DNA from: Flavobacteriales bacterium
GTDB lineage: Bacteria; Bacteroidota; Bacteroidia; Flavobacteriales; BACL11
Assembly: GCA_002683775.1 (NCBI GenBank)
Contig: NYTT01000101.1
Span: 1-22,699, forward strand
Length of the DNA: 22,699 nucleotides
Reading direction: 5' to 3'
The notes beneath the pieces are model-generated. The model saw only the letters and a list, made by a program, of their open reading frames with translations, was not told where the DNA came from and made no database searches. The translations under genes were made by a program, and so were the position numbers. Positions 1 to 9,033 of the stretch are shown piece by piece (position 1 is the stretch's first letter; the number at the start of each line of letters is the position of its first letter).

Positions 1-690
1 TCCAGTTCCTCCTTTAACTGTTAATATTCCTGCCACTTTGAATATTACATCTTTTGGTGAAGTCCATCCAGAACATTTCCCTGTTAATTTAACTCCAATT
101 AATTTTGGGAATTTTAATTCCCAAGGCATTCCGGCCATGACATCCACTGCATCTGCACCTCCTACACCAATTGCTACCATTCCAAGTCCACCAGCATTAA
201 CTGTGTGAGAATCTGTTCCAATCATCATTCCGCCAGGAAAAGCATAGTTTTCTAAAACTACTTGATGTATTATTCCAGCTCCAGGTTTCCAAAATCCAAT
301 TCCATATTTGTCACATATTGAAGAAAGAAAATTAAATACTTCATTATTTTGATTAATTCCGTTTTGAAGATCTTTTGTTGCTCCTATTTTTGCTTGTATT
401 AAATGGTCAGCATGAGCGGTTGAAGGAACAGCCACTTTTTTCTTACCAGCTTGCATAAATTGAAGTAAAGCCATCTGAGCAGTAGCATCCTGCATTGCTA
501 CTCTATCTGGAGCAAAATCAACATAATCAACACCTCGTTTAAATTCCTGATTCATCTTTTTTGACCAGAGGTGTGAGTATAAAATTTTTTCAGTTAGTGT
601 TAAAGGTTTTCCTTTTAGTTTCCTTGCTGTATCAACTGCTTCAGGAAATTTCTGGTAAACATTTTTTATCATTTCAATATCAAACGCCAT
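1..690 (-). CDS. acn: Aconitate hydratase, N-terminal part (cut by window edge)
   Basis: Aconitase converts citrate to isocitrate through cis-aconitate in the TCA cycle, using a [4Fe-4S] cluster. I translated the minus strand from the ATG at 690 and obtained 230 residues without a stop, running off the window edge at base 1. The protein begins [15 protein letters not shown]. Active-site landmarks of the mitochondrial-type family are visible: DATAQM with Gln72, AHADHL around 92-97, and TDSHT at 159-163 followed by a glycine-rich stretch ([16 protein letters not shown]) and the MPWELK motif near 188-193. The cluster-binding cysteines lie in the missing C-terminal part. A Bacteroidota -7 motif lies about 20 bases upstream of the start. 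The gene has its own promoter and is divergent from nothing nearby; rplI lies upstream on the same strand behind a terminator. Family assignment is very secure; choice between acnA-like subtypes is from memory. Confidence 0.95.
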   Translation of the reverse strand, partial: MAFDIEMIKNVYQKFPEAVDTARKLKGKPLTLTEKILYSHLWSKKMNQEFKRGVDYVDFAPDRVAMQDATAQMALLQFMQAGKKKVAVPSTAHADHLIQAKIGATKDLQNGINQNNEVFNFLSSICDKYGIGFWKPGAGIIHQVVLENYAFPGGMMIGTDSHTVNAGGLGMVAIGVGGADAVDVMAGMPWELKFPKLIGVKLTGKCSGWTSPKDVIFKVAGILTVKGGTG

Positions 691-709
691 AATTTTATTT
701 TAAGTAATA

Positions 710-717
710 CAAAGGTA
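710..717 (-). promoter_or_regulatory. Candidate -7 promoter element of the aconitase gene
   Basis: On the minus strand this reads TACCTTTG, a full match to the Bacteroidota primary sigma factor -7 consensus TAnnTTTG. The predicted transcript would start near 704, giving a leader of about 14 bases before the ATG at 690. No clear -33 TTG is seen at 19-21 bases upstream, so the assignment rests on the -7 motif and its position. Confidence 0.5.
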
Positions 718-762
718 CTATTTTGTACTTATTTCTACTTTAATTAGAGTTATATTTTGTTT

Positions 763-794
763 AAAAAAAAACCAAACTAAACTAGTTTGGTTTT
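763..794 (-). terminator. Rho-independent terminator after rplI
   Basis: Read on the minus strand, an 11-bp perfect stem (AAAACCAAACT, 5-base loop, AGTTTGGTTTT) runs directly into a tract of Ts, seen as the A run at 763-771 on the plus strand. It lies 24 bases past the rplI stop, in the right direction to end the rpsF-rpsR-rplI transcript and to insulate the aconitase promoter just downstream. Confidence 0.85.
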
Positions 795-817
795 ATAAAT
801 GTAAAGTTTAAAGTAAT

Positions 818-1261
818 TTATTTAGCAATAACTTTAAATGGAATACTTATGCTAACAGTTCTATGAAGTCTAACTTCAGCTTCAAAATTACCTAATTCTT
901 TAATTTTTGGAAGCTTAACAAATTTACTGTCAATAGTATGTCCTAAAGCTGAAACTGCATCTGTAAAATGTATAGTTTTAATTGAACCGAAAAGTTTTGC
1001 TCCTCCTTCTGCAACATTTGCTTTTAAAACGATATCTAGTTTTGGCAATTCAGTAGCAATTTTGTTAGCTGCATTTATTTCAGTCTCTTCTTTTTTTGCT
1101 TGTTGTTTTAAGTTCTCAGCTAAAATTTTTCTAGCTGATTCACTTGCTAAAATCCCTAGCCCTTGAGGAATAAGAAAATTTCTCCCATAGCCATTTTTAA
1201 CTGTAACGATTTCATTTTTGAAACCTAATTTTTCTACGTTTTCTTTAAGTATAATATCCAT
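818..1261 (-). CDS. rplI: 50S ribosomal protein L9
   Basis: L9 binds 23S rRNA at the base of the L1 stalk, and its elongated shape reaches across the subunit surface. The 147-residue protein has the usual length. Its N-terminal RNA-binding domain is well conserved (MDIILKENVEKLG, then VKNGYGRNFLIPQG at 22-35), followed by a charged connecting helix around 44-66 and a C-terminal domain containing the typical GGAKLFGSI stretch. It is the last gene of the rpsF-rpsR-rplI operon, starting 20 bases after the rpsR stop, and is followed by a hairpin terminator. The assignment is secure. Confidence 0.97.
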   Translation of the reverse strand: MDIILKENVEKLGFKNEIVTVKNGYGRNFLIPQGLGILASESARKILAENLKQQAKKEETEINAANKIATELPKLDIVLKANVAEGGAKLFGSIKTIHFTDAVSALGHTIDSKFVKLPKIKELGNFEAEVRLHRTVSISIPFKVIAK

Positions 1262-1281
1262 GATTTAGTATCGTATTAAGA

Positions 1282-1548
1282 TTATTTTAAGTTGTCAGCA
1301 ACATAAGGTAATAGGGCGATTTGTCTTGCTCTTTTAACTGCTACTGCCAATCTTCTTTGGAATTTTAATGAATTTCCAGTTATTCTTCTTGGTAATATTT
1401 TTCCTTGTGCATTCAAGAATCGCATTAAAAAATCAGGATCTTTGTAATCAATATAATTAATTCCCATTTTCTTAAAACGGCAATATTTATTTTGATTTTT
1501 TAATTCAATATCTACAGGATTCAAATATTTAACATCTGTCTTTGCCAT
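1282..1548 (-). CDS. rpsR: 30S ribosomal protein S18
   Basis: S18 sits on the platform of the small subunit as a heterodimer with S6. The 88-residue product carries the conserved core [13 protein letters not shown] and the basic stretch [20 protein letters not shown] near 54-73, followed by ARQIALLPY. It starts only 2 bases after the rpsF stop, so translation is probably coupled, which suits the S6:S18 partnership. There is no priB or ssb gene between rpsF and rpsR, unlike many Proteobacteria and Firmicutes. The assignment is secure. Confidence 0.97.
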   Translation of the reverse strand: MAKTDVKYLNPVDIELKNQNKYCRFKKMGINYIDYKDPDFLMRFLNAQGKILPRRITGNSLKFQRRLAVAVKRARQIALLPYVADNLK

Positions 1549-1550
1549 AA

Positions 1551-1898
1551 TTAATTTGCTTTTGTTTTAGTACTTAATTTCTTTTTTCTTCTGTCTGCGT
1601 ATTCTAAAGCAAATTTTTCAAGTTTTATAGTTTGCCATCTAATAACTCTTTCATCTCTTTTGAATTCAACTTCGAAATCGTTTATTATCTCGCCATTAGA
1701 TTGGAATTCTATTAAGTAGTAGAAACCTGTTTTTTTCTTTTGAATAGTATATTTTAGTTTTTTAAGGCCCCAATTTTCCTCTTGAGTTATAGTACCTTTT
1801 TTTGACTTAATGTAGTCAACAAATTTTTTTACTGTTTCCTTTATCTGATCTTCAGATAAAACGGGATTCATTATGAAAACAGTTTCGTAAGTATTCAT
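1551..1898 (-). CDS. rpsF: 30S ribosomal protein S6
   Basis: S6 pairs with S18 in the 30S platform. The 115-residue protein shows the family fold and signatures: [19 protein letters not shown] at the start, [21 protein letters not shown] in the middle and [15 protein letters not shown] near the second half. The tail is short and strongly basic ([13 protein letters not shown]). It is the first gene of the rpsF-rpsR-rplI operon, transcribed divergently from dnaX across a 165-base gap that holds promoter motifs for both sides. I looked for an S6:S18 autoregulatory leader and could not identify one with confidence. Confidence 0.97.
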   Translation of the reverse strand: MNTYETVFIMNPVLSEDQIKETVKKFVDYIKSKKGTITQEENWGLKKLKYTIQKKKTGFYYLIEFQSNGEIINDFEVEFKRDERVIRWQTIKLEKFALEYADRRKKKLSTKTKAN

Positions 1899-1942
1899 TT
1901 TTTAGTTGTTTTATTATTAATTCATTTGTTAAATGTGGGCCG

Positions 1943-1950
1943 CAAATTTA
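1943..1950 (-). promoter_or_regulatory. Candidate -7 element of the rpsF operon
   Basis: The minus strand reads TAAATTTG followed by CGG, a perfect match to the Bacteroidota -7 motif TAnnTTTG. Transcription would begin near 1937, about 38 bases before the rpsF ATG. A small perfect dyad (CATTTGTTAAATG on the plus strand, 1923-1935) falls within the resulting leader. I see no good -33 TTG at the expected distance. Confidence 0.55.
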
Positions 1951-2029
1951 ATAAAAACATCCAATATATAGTAATTTATATCGCTTTTTAATTAGATAGA
2001 ATTATTGATTAATATTTTACAATTAATAT

Positions 2030-2037
2030 TAAGTTTG
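2030..2037 (+). promoter_or_regulatory. Candidate dnaX promoter (-7 TAAGTTTG)
   Basis: TAAGTTTG matches the Bacteroidota -7 consensus, with a TTG at 2005-2007 about 22 bases upstream as a possible -33 element. The transcript would start around 2043, about 20 bases before the dnaX ATG. The leader would consist almost entirely of eight Ts followed by seven As, with no Shine-Dalgarno sequence, as is usual in this phylum. Confidence 0.5.
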
Positions 2038-2063
2038 TATTCTATTTTTTTTAAAAAAATATT

Positions 2064-3830
2064 ATGACTGATTTTATAGTTTCTGCTAGAAAGTACAGGC
2101 CATCCTCTTTCAATGCTGTTGTTGGACAATCATCCATTGTTTTGACACTAAAAAATGCAATTCAGTCTAATCTTTTAGCACAATCATTTTTATTCTGTGG
2201 TCCAAGAGGTGTTGGAAAGACTTCTTGTGCACGAATTTTGGCTAAGACTATAAACTGTTTCAATATCTCATCTGATAATGAAGCTTGTAATGAATGTGAA
2301 TCTTGTTTGTCTTTTAATAAAAATACATCTTTCAACATTCATGAACTTGATGCAGCATCTAATAATTCTGTAGACGATATTAGAAATTTAGTTGAACAAG
2401 TTAGATTTTCACCGCAAGTTGGTAAATACAATATTTATATTATCGATGAGGTTCATATGCTATCAACATCAGCGTTTAATGCATTTCTAAAAACACTTGA
2501 AGAGCCTCCATCGCATGCTAAATTTATTTTAGCCACTACTGAAAAGAATAAAATTATACCTACAATTCTTTCTAGATGTCAGATATTTGACTTTAAAAGA
2601 TTAAGCATTTCTAATATAGCTTCTCACCTAAGTTATGTAGCTGAACATGAAAATATAAATGCAGATACGGAAGCTCTACATCTTATTGCTCAGAAGGCTG
2701 ATGGAGCTTTGAGGGATGCACTATCTTTTTTTGATCGTTTAGTTTCTTTTTCAAACAAGAATCTAACATATAAAAGTGTCATAAAACATTTAAACATTTT
2801 AGATTATGATTACTACTTTAGAATTACTGATTGCTTATTGGAAAATGATATAAATCAAATATTAATTTCATATAATGAGATTTTAGAAAATGGATTTGAT
2901 GGTCATCATTTTATTAATGGTTTAGCTTCACATTTTAGAGATATCCTTGTCTCGATGAATGAAAAAACTAGCACTCTTTTTGAAAAAGGTGATGTTTTAA
3001 AATCTAGATATATTCAACAGTCTAGTAAATGTAATCTAAATTTTATCTTATCTGCACTATCAATTTGTAATGAATGTGACGTGCAATACAAAACCACAAA
3101 TAACCAAAGATTACTGGTTGAATTTACTCTAATGAGAATTTCTTCTATTGAAACAACTAATAGTCAAAAAAAAAAATCTAAAAATTTTGTAATTAGTTCT
3201 CATAAATCGAAAAACGATATTAGTATTAAAAATACTGATGAAAAAGTAAATGTTATGGAATTAACATCTGACTTAAAAAAACCTGATAAGATATCTCAAA
3301 AAAGTTCTCTAGATCAAAGTTTAATCCAAAACAAAACTACTGAAAACACAGAAATTATTCTTGATGTAAATAAGAAAACAACGTTAATTTCAATTAATAG
3401 TTTGACAGAGGAAAGTAACATAGATAAATCAAGTGAAAAGATAGTTTCAAATCTCAGATCATCTGAACTGTCTTATCAATCTTTAATTTTACATTGGAAG
3501 ACTTTAATTTCTTTTGTAAAAGATCAAGGCAAGTCTAATTTAGCAATTGCATTATCATTGCATGAACCTAGATTATTAAAGAACAATGTTATTGAATTAT
3601 CTTTGAGCAATGCTGCGCAGACGGAAATAATATTAGAAGAGAAATATAAAATTTTAGAGTACCTAAGAAACAAATTAACAAATGATCATATAGAAATAAT
3701 TACAAAAGTAATTGAAGGTGAAAAGAGTGCAACACCATATACAAATAAAGACAAATTTAATAAGATGCTTGAAAATAATTCAAGTTTAGATAGTCTTAGA
3801 CTTTCACTCGGACTTGATTCTGACTACTAA
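2064..3830 (+). CDS. dnaX: DNA polymerase III subunit gamma/tau
   Basis: DnaX is the ATPase of the clamp loader, which loads the sliding clamp and, through tau, links polymerase cores and helicase. The 588-residue product has an AAA+ module with Walker A GPRGVGKT (46-53), a zinc knuckle of Cys65, Cys75, Cys78 and Cys81, Walker B DEVH (128-131) and the SRC motif with the arginine finger (Arg171). The collar domain III ends near residue 363. A poorly conserved polar linker (about 372-470) leads to a tau-like C-terminal domain. Codons 368-371 contain 11 consecutive As; both alternative frames stop within five codons after it, which would give a gamma-length product of about 372-376 residues (see findings). 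It is divergent from rpsF and followed 12 bases later by the M16 peptidase gene. Confidence 0.96.
   Translation: MTDFIVSARKYRPSSFNAVVGQSSIVLTLKNAIQSNLLAQSFLFCGPRGVGKTSCARILAKTINCFNISSDNEACNECESCLSFNKNTSFNIHELDAASNNSVDDIRNLVEQVRFSPQVGKYNIYIIDEVHMLSTSAFNAFLKTLEEPPSHAKFILATTEKNKIIPTILSRCQIFDFKRLSISNIASHLSYVAEHENINADTEALHLIAQKADGALRDALSFFDRLVSFSNKNLTYKSVIKHLNILDYDYYFRITDCLLENDINQILISYNEILENGFDGHHFINGLASHFRDILVSMNEKTSTLFEKGDVLKSRYIQQSSKCNLNFILSALSICNECDVQYKTTNNQRLLVEFTLMRISSIETTNSQKKKSKNFVISSHKSKNDISIKNTDEKVNVMELTSDLKKPDKISQKSSLDQSLIQNKTTENTEIILDVNKKTTLISINSLTEESNIDKSSEKIVSNLRSSELSYQSLILHWKTLISFVKDQGKSNLAIALSLHEPRLLKNNVIELSLSNAAQTEIILEEKYKILEYLRNKLTNDHIEIITKVIEGEKSATPYTNKDKFNKMLENNSSLDSLRLSLGLDSDY
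3166..3176 (+). other. A11 slippery run in dnaX, candidate gamma/tau slippage site
   Basis: Eleven consecutive As span the codons CAA AAA AAA AAA (Gln368 to Lys371). Reading one base back gives a TAA at 3179-3181 after one extra codon; reading one base forward gives a TAA at 3190-3192 after about four codons. Either way the product would keep the ATPase and collar domains and lose the linker and tau domain. In Thermus dnaX a comparable A run causes transcriptional slippage that yields gamma; in E. coli an A-rich heptamer causes a ribosomal -1 shift. That this run does the same here is inference. Confidence 0.6.
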
Positions 3831-3842
3831 TTAAAGATTTTC

Positions 3843-6767
3843 ATGAAATTTAAAAAAATAATAACGATATCATTACTAATCTTTGCTACAGCATATTTTG
3901 TTGTAAATCTAAAAAATCAAATGAATAAAATTGAAAACAACTATGAGGAAGTAATAGGTGACCCTCTTAAAGCTAGGATATATACTCTTGAAAATGGGCT
4001 TAAAGTTTATCTTACTTCTTACGACGATGCTCCAAGAATACAGACTAATATTGCTGTTAGAGCAGGAAGTAAAAATGATCCTGAAAATGCAACAGGCCTA
4101 GCACATTATTTAGAACACATGTTATTCAAAGGAACTGATGTTTTTGGATCACTTGATTTTAATAAAGAAGGTCCTTTAATTGAAGAAATTGAAGCCCTAT
4201 ATGAACAGTACAGGACTGTTGCAATGACTGATACAGCTAACAGAGAAAGAATTTATCGTAAGATTGATTCTATTTCAGCAGAAGCGGCGAAATATGCTAT
4301 TGCTAATGAATACGACAAGATGGCTTTAGGTATAGGTGCAAAAGGAACAAATGCGTATACTTCATTTGAAAAAACAGTATATATTAACGATATCCCATCT
4401 AATCAACTTGAGAACTGGTTGAAACTTGAGTCTGAAAGGTTCCGTTATCCTGTGTTTAGATTGTTTCATACAGAACTAGAGGCTGTTTATGAAGAAAAAA
4501 ATAGAGATAGTGATGGAAGCAAGTTGTTTGAATCTTTATTTGATGGGCTGTTTCCTAACCATCAGTATGGTCAGCAAACAACTATAGGAACTGTTGAACA
4601 TTTAAAAAATCCATCTTTAAAAGAGATAAGAGCATACTTTAATAAATACTATGTTCCTAACAACATGGCAATTTGCTTGTCGGGTGATTTTGACTACGAT
4701 GAGACTATTAGATTAATTCAAAAATATTGGAGTAAATTTGAAAGAAAGGAAGACCCAATTTTTAATGTTTATAAAGAAAGTCCAATTAAAAAAACTGTGA
4801 TTAAAGAAGTTTTTGGGCCAGAAGCAGAAAGTCTTTTTGTTGGATTTAGATTTGAAGGAGCAAATTCAAATGATTCCAAAATACTAACAATGATAGATAT
4901 GGTTTTAGCTAATTCAACTGCAGGCTTAATTGATTTGAACTTAAATCAAACTCAAAAAATAATTAGTGGTGGTAGTTTTCCTTATGTTCTAAAGGATTAT
5001 TCCATGCACACATTATATGGAAGTCCAAAGCAGGGGCAGACATTAGAAGAAGTAAGAGCTCTTTTATTAAATCAGATAGAAGAGATTAAAGATGGAAATT
5101 TTGAGCAATGGTTAGTTGACGCCATAATTTCTGATCTAAAGTTAAATCAAATTAAAAAATTTGAAAGTAACAGTGGTAGAGCAAATGAGTTTGTTGAGGC
5201 ATTTATCTTAGATATTTCATGGGAGGATTATAATAAAGAAATATCTGATTTAGAATCTATTACAAAGCAAGATATTATTGATTTTGCTAAGGAAAATTAT
5301 AATGAAAATTATGTTGTAACCTACAAAAGATATGGAATAGATAAGACATCTGTTAAGGTAGATAAACCTGATATAACACCTGTACAATTGAACCGAGTAG
5401 ATCAATCTGATTTCTTAATTAAGTTATTAACTGAAGAGGTTGAAGATATTAATCCTGTATTTCTTGATTTTGATGAGATTATAGAGAAAACTAATATTGG
5501 AGAACTGCCTTTAATTTATAAGAAAAATACTGAGAATAACAGATTCCGATTAAGTTATATTTTTGATATAGGTACTGATCATGACAATAAACTGAAATTT
5601 GCGGTTGATTATTTGAAATTTTTAGGTACATCTGAAATTTCTCCATCTAGAAAACAAGAAGAATTTTATAGGTTAGGTTGTGATTTAAGTATGAGTAGTT
5701 CATCTGATAAAACCAGAATTACATTAAGTGGTCTCGCCAATAAATTTGATGAATCAATCATGTTTTTTGAGAATTTTCTTGCTAATGTAATCGCTGATGA
5801 GGAAGCTTTAATAGCTTTAAAATCTAATAAAATTAAGGAAAGAGCAGATGCAAAGTTAAATAAACAAACTATTTTATTTAAAGCATTAGTTAACTATGCA
5901 AAATATGGACCTACATCATCTTATACAAATGTGTTGTCTGCAGAGGATATAAGTAATTTAACATCTAAAGATTTATTAAAATCAATAAATGATTTGCTAT
6001 TGTATAAACACAGGATCTCTTATTATGGTCCTGAAAACATTTCTGATTTAAAAATTAAATTAGAGAATATACATTTTAATAAATCAGATCTAAATCCTTT
6101 ACCTAAAAAGAAAGAATATAAAGAATTAGATTTACAAAAGCCAATTGTTTATGTAGTTGATTATGATATGAAGCAAGCCGAAGTAATAATGTTGTCTAAA
6201 GGAAGTAAGCTGAATATGAGTGAATTTTCTAAAATTAAGTTTCACAATGAATATTTTGGTGGTGGTATGAGTTCTATAGTTTTTCAAGAGTTGAGAGAAT
6301 CAAAAGCCTTAGCGTATTCTGTATATTCAACATATACAATACCAAAAGACACAAATTCATCACATTATTTAATGAGTTACATTGGAACACAGGTAGATAA
6401 GTTATCTGAAGCAATGAGTGGGATGTCAGAGTTATTAGATGAAATGCCAAAAGCAGAAACTAATATGAATAACGCTAAAGAAGCTATAATACAAAGAATT
6501 AGAACGGAAAGATTGACAAAATCAAAAGTTTTGTCTGAATATGAAAAAGCGCAAGAACAGGGTGTTAACTACGATATGAGAACTGATTTATATAACCAAG
6601 TTCAAGCATTTAATGTGGATAGCTTAAACGATTTTCATAATTCTCATATTGCAAACCGTAATAGAGTGGTTATGGTACTGGGGGCAAAAAGCGATTTGGA
6701 TCTTAGCGTATTAAAAGAGTATGGAGAGATTAAACACTTAACTTTAGAAGAGGTATTTGGTTATTAA
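3843..6767 (+). CDS. M16 family zinc metallopeptidase, two-repeat form
   Basis: This is a 974-residue insulinase/pitrilysin-family (M16) protease made of two homologous halves. A hydrophobic N-terminal segment (about 5-23, no lipobox cysteine) suggests a signal anchor or signal peptide, so it probably acts in the periplasm or at the inner membrane. The inverted zinc motif HYLEH occupies 88-92, with the third ligand expected from the glutamates in ELEAVYEEKN (211-220). The gap between these is longer than in classical M16 enzymes because of a charged helical insertion (about 112-152), as I recall for Bacteroidota homologues. The second half lacks HxxEH and carries the R/Y-type stretch GGGMSSIVFQELRESKALAYSV in its late region, typical of the substrate-binding, inactive half. 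The substrate is unknown; peptide degradation is the family role. It lies between dnaX and idh with gaps of 12 and 23 bases. Confidence 0.92.
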   Translation: MKFKKIITISLLIFATAYFVVNLKNQMNKIENNYEEVIGDPLKARIYTLENGLKVYLTSYDDAPRIQTNIAVRAGSKNDPENATGLAHYLEHMLFKGTDVFGSLDFNKEGPLIEEIEALYEQYRTVAMTDTANRERIYRKIDSISAEAAKYAIANEYDKMALGIGAKGTNAYTSFEKTVYINDIPSNQLENWLKLESERFRYPVFRLFHTELEAVYEEKNRDSDGSKLFESLFDGLFPNHQYGQQTTIGTVEHLKNPSLKEIRAYFNKYYVPNNMAICLSGDFDYDETIRLIQKYWSKFERKEDPIFNVYKESPIKKTVIKEVFGPEAESLFVGFRFEGANSNDSKILTMIDMVLANSTAGLIDLNLNQTQKIISGGSFPYVLKDYSMHTLYGSPKQGQTLEEVRALLLNQIEEIKDGNFEQWLVDAIISDLKLNQIKKFESNSGRANEFVEAFILDISWEDYNKEISDLESITKQDIIDFAKENYNENYVVTYKRYGIDKTSVKVDKPDITPVQLNRVDQSDFLIKLLTEEVEDINPVFLDFDEIIEKTNIGELPLIYKKNTENNRFRLSYIFDIGTDHDNKLKFAVDYLKFLGTSEISPSRKQEEFYRLGCDLSMSSSSDKTRITLSGLANKFDESIMFFENFLANVIADEEALIALKSNKIKERADAKLNKQTILFKALVNYAKYGPTSSYTNVLSAEDISNLTSKDLLKSINDLLLYKHRISYYGPENISDLKIKLENIHFNKSDLNPLPKKKEYKELDLQKPIVYVVDYDMKQAEVIMLSKGSKLNMSEFSKIKFHNEYFGGGMSSIVFQELRESKALAYSVYSTYTIPKDTNSSHYLMSYIGTQVDKLSEAMSGMSELLDEMPKAETNMNNAKEAIIQRIRTERLTKSKVLSEYEKAQEQGVNYDMRTDLYNQVQAFNVDSLNDFHNSHIANRNRVVMVLGAKSDLDLSVLKEYGEIKHLTLEEVFGY

Positions 6768-6790
6768 TAAATGAATATAATTAAGATAAT

Positions 6791-9019
6791 ATGAAAAATA
6801 ATAAATCTAAGATAATTTACACAAAAACTGATGAAGCCCCAATGTTGGCTACTTATTCGTTATTGCCCATAATTAAATCTTTTTCTAAAAAAGCAAATAT
6901 AGATATTGAAGTAATGGATATTTCATTAGCAGCTAGAATTTTGGCTGCATTTCCAGAATGTATTGATATTAATCAACATACTGAAGATGCATTGTCGAAT
7001 CTTGGAGAAATTGTTAAAACTGAAGATGCAAATATTATCAAGTTACCAAATATATCTGCTTCTCTACCTCAGCTGAAAGCTGCAATATTAGAACTGCAAA
7101 AGAAAGGTTTCTTTATTCCTTCTTACCCTAAATCAATCTCTAATGATAAGGATAAAGAAATTGTTGCTAAGTATAATCAAATAAAGGGTTCAGCTGTTAA
7201 TCCAGTTCTTAGAGAAGGTAATTCTGACAGAAGAGCTCCAAATGCAGTTAAAAACTTTGCAAAATCAAATCCACACTTTATGGGAAATTGGAGTTCAAAT
7301 TCACGAACTCATGTAGCTACAATGAAAGAAGGTGATTTTTTTCATAATGAAAAGTCACTTTGTATAGAGAATGCCAAAACTGTAAGGGTAGAATTTGAGA
7401 ATAATAATGGCATAAAATCTTTACTTAAAGATAATATTTCACTTTTAGCAGGAGAAATAATTGACACCTCATTTATGAGTAAGAAATCCTTACTTAATTT
7501 TCTCCAAATTGAAATCAAAGATGCAAAAGAATCGGATATTTTACTTTCTCTTCATCTGAAAGCGACAATGATGAAGGTATCAGATCCAATAATATTTTCA
7601 CATGTTGTAAGTGTGTATTTTGAAAGTTTAATTAATCAACATAAGACATTGATTAATGATTTAAATGTTGATTTCAAAAGTGGATTTGGTGATTTGATAA
7701 ATAAAATTGAAACATTACCAGAAAAAGAAAGAAATGATATAAACAACGATATAAAATTAGTAATGAAAGAAAATGCTGATTTAGCTATGGTTGATTCTTT
7801 TAATGGTATCACAAATTTACATGTGCCTTCAGATGTTATTATTGACGCTTCTATGCCTGCTATGATCAGAAATTCTGGTCAGATGTGGGATGCTAGCAAT
7901 AGTACAAAAGATACTAAGGCAGTTATTCCTGATAGTTCGTATGCATCTATTTATTCTGCGACTATAGAATTTTGTAAAAAAAATGGTGCCTTTAATCCAA
8001 GCACAATGGGTACTGTTCCCAATGTTGGTTTAATGGCGCAAAAAGCAGAAGAATACGGTTCTCATGATAAAACTTTTGAAATTTCTTCTTCTGGTATTGT
8101 TAGAGTAATTGATCAGGAAGACAATGTATTAACTGAACATGCTGTTGAGCAAGGGGATATATGGAGAATGTGTCAAACTAAAGATGCGCCAATTAAAGAT
8201 TGGGTAAAACTTGCAGTAAGAAGAGCTCAAGTTACAAAGTGGCCAACTATTTTTTGGTTAGATAAAAATAGATCACATGATTTTGAAGTTATAAAGAAAG
8301 TTAATAGATATCTTAACGATTTTGAGTTAAATAATCTTGACATTAAGATATTAGATCCTTACAATGCATGTGTCTATACACTTGAGAGAATTGCATTAGG
8401 TGAAGATACTATTTCTGTTACTGGAAATGTGTTGAGGGATTATTTGACAGACTTATTTCCTATTTTGGAGTTAGGAACTTCTGCTAAGATGCTTTCTATT
8501 GTTCCGCTAATGAATGGTGGAGGATTGTTTGAAACTGGAGCTGGAGGATCTGCTCCAAAACATGTCCAGCAATTTGTTGAAGAAGGTCATTTAAGATGGG
8601 ATTCTTTAGGAGAATTTATGGCTATTGTAGTGTCTTTAGAGCATTTAGCTGAGAATAATAATAATTCAAAAGCTAATATCCTTGCATTTACATTAGATAA
8701 CGCGATTGAAAAATTACTTAAGAATAATAAATCTCCAAAACGAAAAGTTGGGGAAATCGATAATAGAGAGTCACATTTTTATTTAGCTCTTTATTGGTCT
8801 GAAGAATTATCTTTACAACATCAAGATAAAGAACTTAGAGATTCTTTTAAATCTTTACATAATGATTTTAAAGAGAATGAATATGAAATTTGTTCAGAAC
8901 TAGCAAGTGCACAAGGAAATGCGGAAGATATTGATGGATATTACTATCCTAATGAAAAAAATATTATTAAATCAATGAGGCCAAGTAAGATTTTAAACGC
9001 AATAATAAATAGATTTTAG
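6791..9019 (+). CDS. icd: Isocitrate dehydrogenase (NADP+), monomeric type
   Basis: It oxidatively decarboxylates isocitrate to 2-oxoglutarate with NADP+. At 742 residues it belongs to the monomeric IDH-II family (Azotobacter/Corynebacterium type), not the common 400-residue dimeric enzyme. Family stretches are clear: [20 protein letters not shown] at the N-terminus, [15 protein letters not shown] near 170-185 in the substrate-binding region, [34 protein letters not shown], and [20 protein letters not shown] near 577-596. It follows the M16 gene by 23 bases and converges on the helicase gene, whose end is only 14 bases away; no terminator is obvious in that gap. Aconitase and malate dehydrogenase, its TCA neighbours, are encoded in the same window but in separate transcription units. 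Confidence 0.96.
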   Translation: MKNNKSKIIYTKTDEAPMLATYSLLPIIKSFSKKANIDIEVMDISLAARILAAFPECIDINQHTEDALSNLGEIVKTEDANIIKLPNISASLPQLKAAILELQKKGFFIPSYPKSISNDKDKEIVAKYNQIKGSAVNPVLREGNSDRRAPNAVKNFAKSNPHFMGNWSSNSRTHVATMKEGDFFHNEKSLCIENAKTVRVEFENNNGIKSLLKDNISLLAGEIIDTSFMSKKSLLNFLQIEIKDAKESDILLSLHLKATMMKVSDPIIFSHVVSVYFESLINQHKTLINDLNVDFKSGFGDLINKIETLPEKERNDINNDIKLVMKENADLAMVDSFNGITNLHVPSDVIIDASMPAMIRNSGQMWDASNSTKDTKAVIPDSSYASIYSATIEFCKKNGAFNPSTMGTVPNVGLMAQKAEEYGSHDKTFEISSSGIVRVIDQEDNVLTEHAVEQGDIWRMCQTKDAPIKDWVKLAVRRAQVTKWPTIFWLDKNRSHDFEVIKKVNRYLNDFELNNLDIKILDPYNACVYTLERIALGEDTISVTGNVLRDYLTDLFPILELGTSAKMLSIVPLMNGGGLFETGAGGSAPKHVQQFVEEGHLRWDSLGEFMAIVVSLEHLAENNNNSKANILAFTLDNAIEKLLKNNKSPKRKVGEIDNRESHFYLALYWSEELSLQHQDKELRDSFKSLHNDFKENEYEICSELASAQGNAEDIDGYYYPNEKNIIKSMRPSKILNAIINRF

Positions 9020-9033
9020 ACGTTAAATTAAAT

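Noticed and set aside
1899..1942. S6:S18 autoregulatory RNA in the rpsF leader
   Set aside because: The leader has one small 5-bp dyad (1923-1935) but I could not find the CCG-containing bulged stem that the S6:S18 complex recognises.
9020..9033. Bidirectional terminator between the convergent icd and helicase genes
   Set aside because: Only 14 bases separate the stop codons, and the A/T-rich sequence around them forms no convincing stem followed by a T tract on either strand.
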